DNA from: an uncultured Collinsella sp.
GTDB lineage: Bacteria > Actinomycetota > Coriobacteriia > Coriobacteriales > Coriobacteriaceae
DNA: 64,000 nucleotides
NCBI GenBank assembly: GCA_902492755.1
Contig: CABUNB010000003.1
Coordinates: 1 to 64,000 of the forward strand
Direction of reading: 5' to 3'
Shown: positions 61,317-64,000 of the stretch, piece after piece
Numbering within the stretch: position 1 is the stretch's first letter
Layout of the letters: every line of letters begins with the position of its first letter
The notes under the pieces: model-generated
Databases searched by the model: none
Seen by the model: only the letters and a program-made list of their open reading frames with translations
Told to the model about the DNA's origin: nothing
Position numbers and translations under genes: made by a program

Positions 61317-62303
61317 ATGCCGCGCAAATCCGCCTACAAGCAAGTACTTTCCATCGGCACCGCCGTGGTGCTGGGGTTTGCGCTGTTTACGGGATCGCTC
61401 GACGGGGCGCCCAAGCTGCTCTCGCCGCAAAGCGATAAGCAGGCGGCGGCTCTGGCCGAGAAGCAAAGCGAGAGCCCCAACCGCACCGACGACGAAGCAG
61501 ACCTGGTTGCCCGGCTCGAATCAGGAACAGCGAGCTCCTCGGACTCTCAAAATAGCCAAGACTCTGGCGATGGCTCCGAATCCACCGCGACCAACACCAA
61601 CGGCAACGTTGCCTCCGCGGATAGTGCCGCCACCCCCATCGACGAGGTGGAAAACCCCGACCTCAACCGCGCCCGCGGTGTTTATCTCAGCAGCGTTCCC
61701 GACTACGCCGGCAACCCCTACGTTGCCCTTCGTGCCGACAGCACGCACCCGTTGGGCACGCCATCATTCACACTCGACGAATACGAGCGAGCTACCGAAG
61801 AGGGCTGCTTTAAGAAGTTCTCCAAGCTCGACAGCTTGGGCCGCACTCGCAAAGCGCTCGCCTGCGTGGGCCCCGAGTCGCTCGGCCAAGGCAAGCGCGG
61901 GGATATCTCGCGTATCCACCCCGCCGGCTGGCACCAGCAGCGCTACGACTTTATTCCGGGTCAGAGTCTCTACAACCGCTGCCACCTTATCGCTTGGTCG
62001 CTCTGCGGCGAGAACGCCAACCGCAAGAATCTGCTCACCGGCACACGCTATCTCAACGAGACGGGCATGTTGCCATTTGAGGAGCAAATCCTCGACTATA
62101 TCCGCGACACGGGCAACCACGTGCTCTACCGCGTCACGCCCATGTACAACGAAGAGGAGCTCGTCTGCCGTGGCGTACGCCTCGAGGCGCAATCGGTCGA
62201 GGACCACGGCAAGACCCTGTGCTTCCACGTGTACTGCTACAACCTGCAGCCGCATGTGCAGATCGACTACTCCACCGGCCGCAACCAGGCCTCGGGTGAT
62301 TAA
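61317..62303 (+). CDS. Secreted or membrane-anchored DNA/RNA non-specific endonuclease
   Basis: 328-residue nuclease. An N-terminal basic stretch and hydrophobic segment (about 8-30, VLSIGTAVVLGFALFTG) is a signal peptide or anchor. A Ser/Asn/Asp-rich low-complexity spacer (about 40-120) precedes the catalytic domain (about 130-315). YNRCHLIAW holds the general base His223, and NRKNLLTGTRYLNETGM supplies the metal-binding Asn region, as in the NucA/EndA-like Endonuclea_NS_2 group, where DRGH is the usual motif. It probably degrades extracellular DNA for nucleotides or biofilm remodelling. The ATG at 61317 lies after CAGGAGCC. Confidence 0.88.
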   Translation: MPRKSAYKQVLSIGTAVVLGFALFTGSLDGAPKLLSPQSDKQAAALAEKQSESPNRTDDEADLVARLESGTASSSDSQNSQDSGDGSESTATNTNGNVASADSAATPIDEVENPDLNRARGVYLSSVPDYAGNPYVALRADSTHPLGTPSFTLDEYERATEEGCFKKFSKLDSLGRTRKALACVGPESLGQGKRGDISRIHPAGWHQQRYDFIPGQSLYNRCHLIAWSLCGENANRKNLLTGTRYLNETGMLPFEEQILDYIRDTGNHVLYRVTPMYNEEELVCRGVRLEAQSVEDHGKTLCFHVYCYNLQPHVQIDYSTGRNQASGD

Positions 62304-62351
62304 GCCCCTAACCGCGACAAGAATCGATTTGCAGTCCCCAAGGGATCAAAT

Positions 62352-62385
62352 AAGGCCGCCCCGGTTACCCAGGGCGGCCTTTTCG
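62352..62385 (+). terminator. Terminator of the nuclease gene
   Basis: Arms AAGGCCGCCC (62352-62361) and GGGCGGCCTT (62372-62381), then TTTCG. Confidence 0.85.
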
Positions 62386-62416
62386 TCAGCGCCTACATTG
62401 CAGGCAAAATCACACG

Positions 62417-64000
62417 CTACTTGGCGCGACCTTCCTCATAGCGCTCGACCAGCTTGGCCTGAACGTCATAGGGAACCTGCTCGTAGCCGGCGGGCTTCAT
62501 GGTAAAGTCGCCCGTGCCGCGCGTGATGGAACGCAGGCGCGTCGAGTAATCCGTCAGCTCGGCCAGCGGCGCTTGAGCGATGACCACGGTGTCTCCGCGC
62601 TCATCGGTCTCCATGCCCGTCACGCGACCGCGCGAGGCCGAGATGTCGCCCATCACGGCGCCGGCGTAGCTCTCGGGGATCGTCACCGTGATTTCCTCGA
62701 TAGGCTCCAGCACCACTGGATCGGCATCGGCGCACGCCTTGCGCAGGCCGATGCGAGCCGCCGCGCGGAACGCCATCTCGTTGGAGTCGACGCTGTGATA
62801 CGAACCGTCGTACACCGCGACGCGAATGCCCGTGAGCGGGTAGCCGGCAATGATGCCGTCCTTCATAGTCTCCTGAACGCCCTTGTCCACGGCGGGAATC
62901 AGCGAGCGCGGGATGCGGCCACCCACGACCTCGTCAACAAACTCATAGCCGTCGCTCGTGCCGTCGGGCCCAATGAGCGGTTCCACGCGCAGCCAGCAGT
63001 CGCCGTACTGACCGGCGCCGCCGGTCTGCTTCTTGTGGCGACCCTGGGCGCTCGCCGTGCGGCGGATGGTCTCGCGATACGGAATGCGGATCGGCACGCT
63101 CTTGGCGGCGACCTTGGTGCGGTCCTCCAGACGGTTGAGTAGCACCGAAACCTGCGCCTCACCAACGGCGGAGATAATGGTCTGGCCAGTCTCCTCGTCG
63201 CGGTCGATGCTCATAGTCGGATCGGCCTTGCAGGCCTTCTCGATAAACGTGTAGAGCTTCTCTTCGTCGCCGCGATTCTCGGCCTCAATGGCGATGCGGT
63301 ACTGCGAGTTGGGGAACTTAAACGCCGCAGCCTCGACCTTGCCGGTAATCGAGAGCGTGTCACCCGTCTCTGCCGCCAGCTTGGGCGCCACGATGATATC
63401 GCCGGCATAAGCGTGCCCGACCTCGGTCATGTCGCGGCCGCACATCACATACAGGTGAGCCAGACGGTCGCTCTTGCGCGTGCGGGCGTTGATCAGCTCA
63501 AGGCCCGGCTCAAGCGTGCCCGTCAGCACCTTGATAAAGCTGATGCGGCCCTGCTGCGGATCGGCCAGCGTCTTAAACACAAACGCCACCGGACGGTCAT
63601 CGTCGCTCGAGATCTTAAGCGAGTCGCCGTCGATGAGCGGCATCTCGCCGTAGTCAGTCGGCGCCGGGAAGTACGTGGCGATGTCGTCCATCAGCGAGTT
63701 GACGCCCTGCTCCTTAATGCAATCGCCCGCAAAGACCGGCACAAAGATGCGCTCGGCAATCGCCTTCGACAGCAAGCCCTCAAGCTCCTCCTGCGTCAGC
63801 GTCTCCTCGCCTTCCAGGTACTTCATCATCAGCTCATCGTCGGCCTCGGCCACCAACTCGCACAGATGGTCATGGGCCTCCTCGGCCTGGACACGATACT
63901 CCTCGGGAATCTCCGACTCAACGGCTTCGGTGCCGTTGCAATGGCGCGCCTTCATGCGCACCAGGTCGATGATGCCGTCAAAGTCCTCGCCCTCGCCCCA
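62417..64000 (-). CDS. EF-G-like translational GTPase, 5' end outside the window
   Basis: The reading frame is open to the right edge; 527 codons plus stop are visible. Missing is the start of the G domain; present are its end (EDFDGIIDLVRMK), domain II (RPVAFVFKTLADPQQGRISFIKVLTGTL), domain III, domain IV (GRHKKQTGGAGQYGDCWLRVEP) and domain V (EPIEEITVTIPESYAGAVMGDIS). This set fits the second EF-G-type paralogue (EF-G-like/FusA2 group) found in many bacteria rather than the main fusA, which would lie beside rpsG/tuf; neither neighbour is seen. Function of this paralogue is uncertain (alternative factor or ribosome rescue). Confidence 0.85.
   Translation of the reverse strand, partial: WGEGEDFDGIIDLVRMKARHCNGTEAVESEIPEEYRVQAEEAHDHLCELVAEADDELMMKYLEGEETLTQEELEGLLSKAIAERIFVPVFAGDCIKEQGVNSLMDDIATYFPAPTDYGEMPLIDGDSLKISSDDDRPVAFVFKTLADPQQGRISFIKVLTGTLEPGLELINARTRKSDRLAHLYVMCGRDMTEVGHAYAGDIIVAPKLAAETGDTLSITGKVEAAAFKFPNSQYRIAIEAENRGDEEKLYTFIEKACKADPTMSIDRDEETGQTIISAVGEAQVSVLLNRLEDRTKVAAKSVPIRIPYRETIRRTASAQGRHKKQTGGAGQYGDCWLRVEPLIGPDGTSDGYEFVDEVVGGRIPRSLIPAVDKGVQETMKDGIIAGYPLTGIRVAVYDGSYHSVDSNEMAFRAAARIGLRKACADADPVVLEPIEEITVTIPESYAGAVMGDISASRGRVTGMETDERGDTVVIAQAPLAELTDYSTRLRSITRGTGDFTMKPAGYEQVPYDVQAKLVERYEEGRAK

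Noticed and set aside
62417..64000. Tetracycline-resistance ribosomal protection protein.
   Set aside because: The visible domain IV and V sequences follow EF-G-like paralogues, and the neighbourhood shows no resistance or mobile genes. The diagnostic N-terminus is outside the window.

Overview
The window is high-GC DNA with strong AGGAG-type ribosome binding sites, short operons and many ABC exporters, PTS genes and LPXTG-type surface anchoring. Together with the GC-rich codon use, the KUP/KdpDE-like potassium locus and the abundance of small intergenic palindromes, this points to a gut-type actinobacterium of the class Coriobacteriia, most likely Collinsella or a close relative. That placement is inferred from gene content and style, not from a marker tree. 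No phage, integrase, transposase, CRISPR or rRNA was seen. One tRNA (Ser, UGA) and one small SRP RNA are present.

Layout. 0.1-4.4 kb: a MarR regulator with its own promoter/operator and a heterodimeric ABC exporter. 4.6-9.1 kb: a LysR regulator divergent from an SDR / MFS / Gfo-Idh operon. 9.6-11.7 kb: tex. 12.1-17.3 kb: an ascorbate-family PTS (IIC, IIB, IIA) with two TalC/Fsa-type aldolases and a divergent DeoR regulator. 17.3-20.8 kb: a HAD phosphatase and an unusual RlmKL. 20.9-25.6 kb: a potassium module (Kup, small membrane protein, KdpD-like kinase, KdpE-like regulator). 25.8-29.2 kb: nitroreductase and an LTA-synthase-like sulfatase. 29.4-33.5 kb: a large cell-wall-anchored surface protein gene split by an apparent one-base deletion. 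34.0-38.4 kb: flavodoxin and a second ABC exporter pair. 38.8 kb: ffs. 39.3-41.1 kb: a TadA-glycerate kinase fusion. 41.2-45.8 kb: tRNA-Ser, TetR, LemA, IlvE, DedA, CysE. 45.9-50.2 kb: a third ABC exporter pair behind a MarR gene. 50.3-55.6 kb: small hypotheticals, nitroreductase, a degenerate NtrC-like regulator, a YeiH exporter and a GntR regulator. 55.7-62.3 kb: glmS, LacI, HAD, larE, a secreted nuclease. The right edge cuts through an EF-G-like GTPase gene.

The genes are mostly ordinary. The striking part is the intergenic space: at least six families of dispersed inverted repeats sit at gene ends. They include two 160-bp homologous elements each followed by a long perfect hairpin, composite elements in inverted orientation on both sides of the surface-protein locus, and three stem families that share a GGGACAG loop core. 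The three exporter pairs show the same division of labour (first gene with an Asp in place of the catalytic Glu, second gene with an SQGQ signature). Other points worth following are the TadA-glycerate kinase fusion, the loss of catalytic motifs in the N-terminal half of RlmKL and the frameshifted surface protein.
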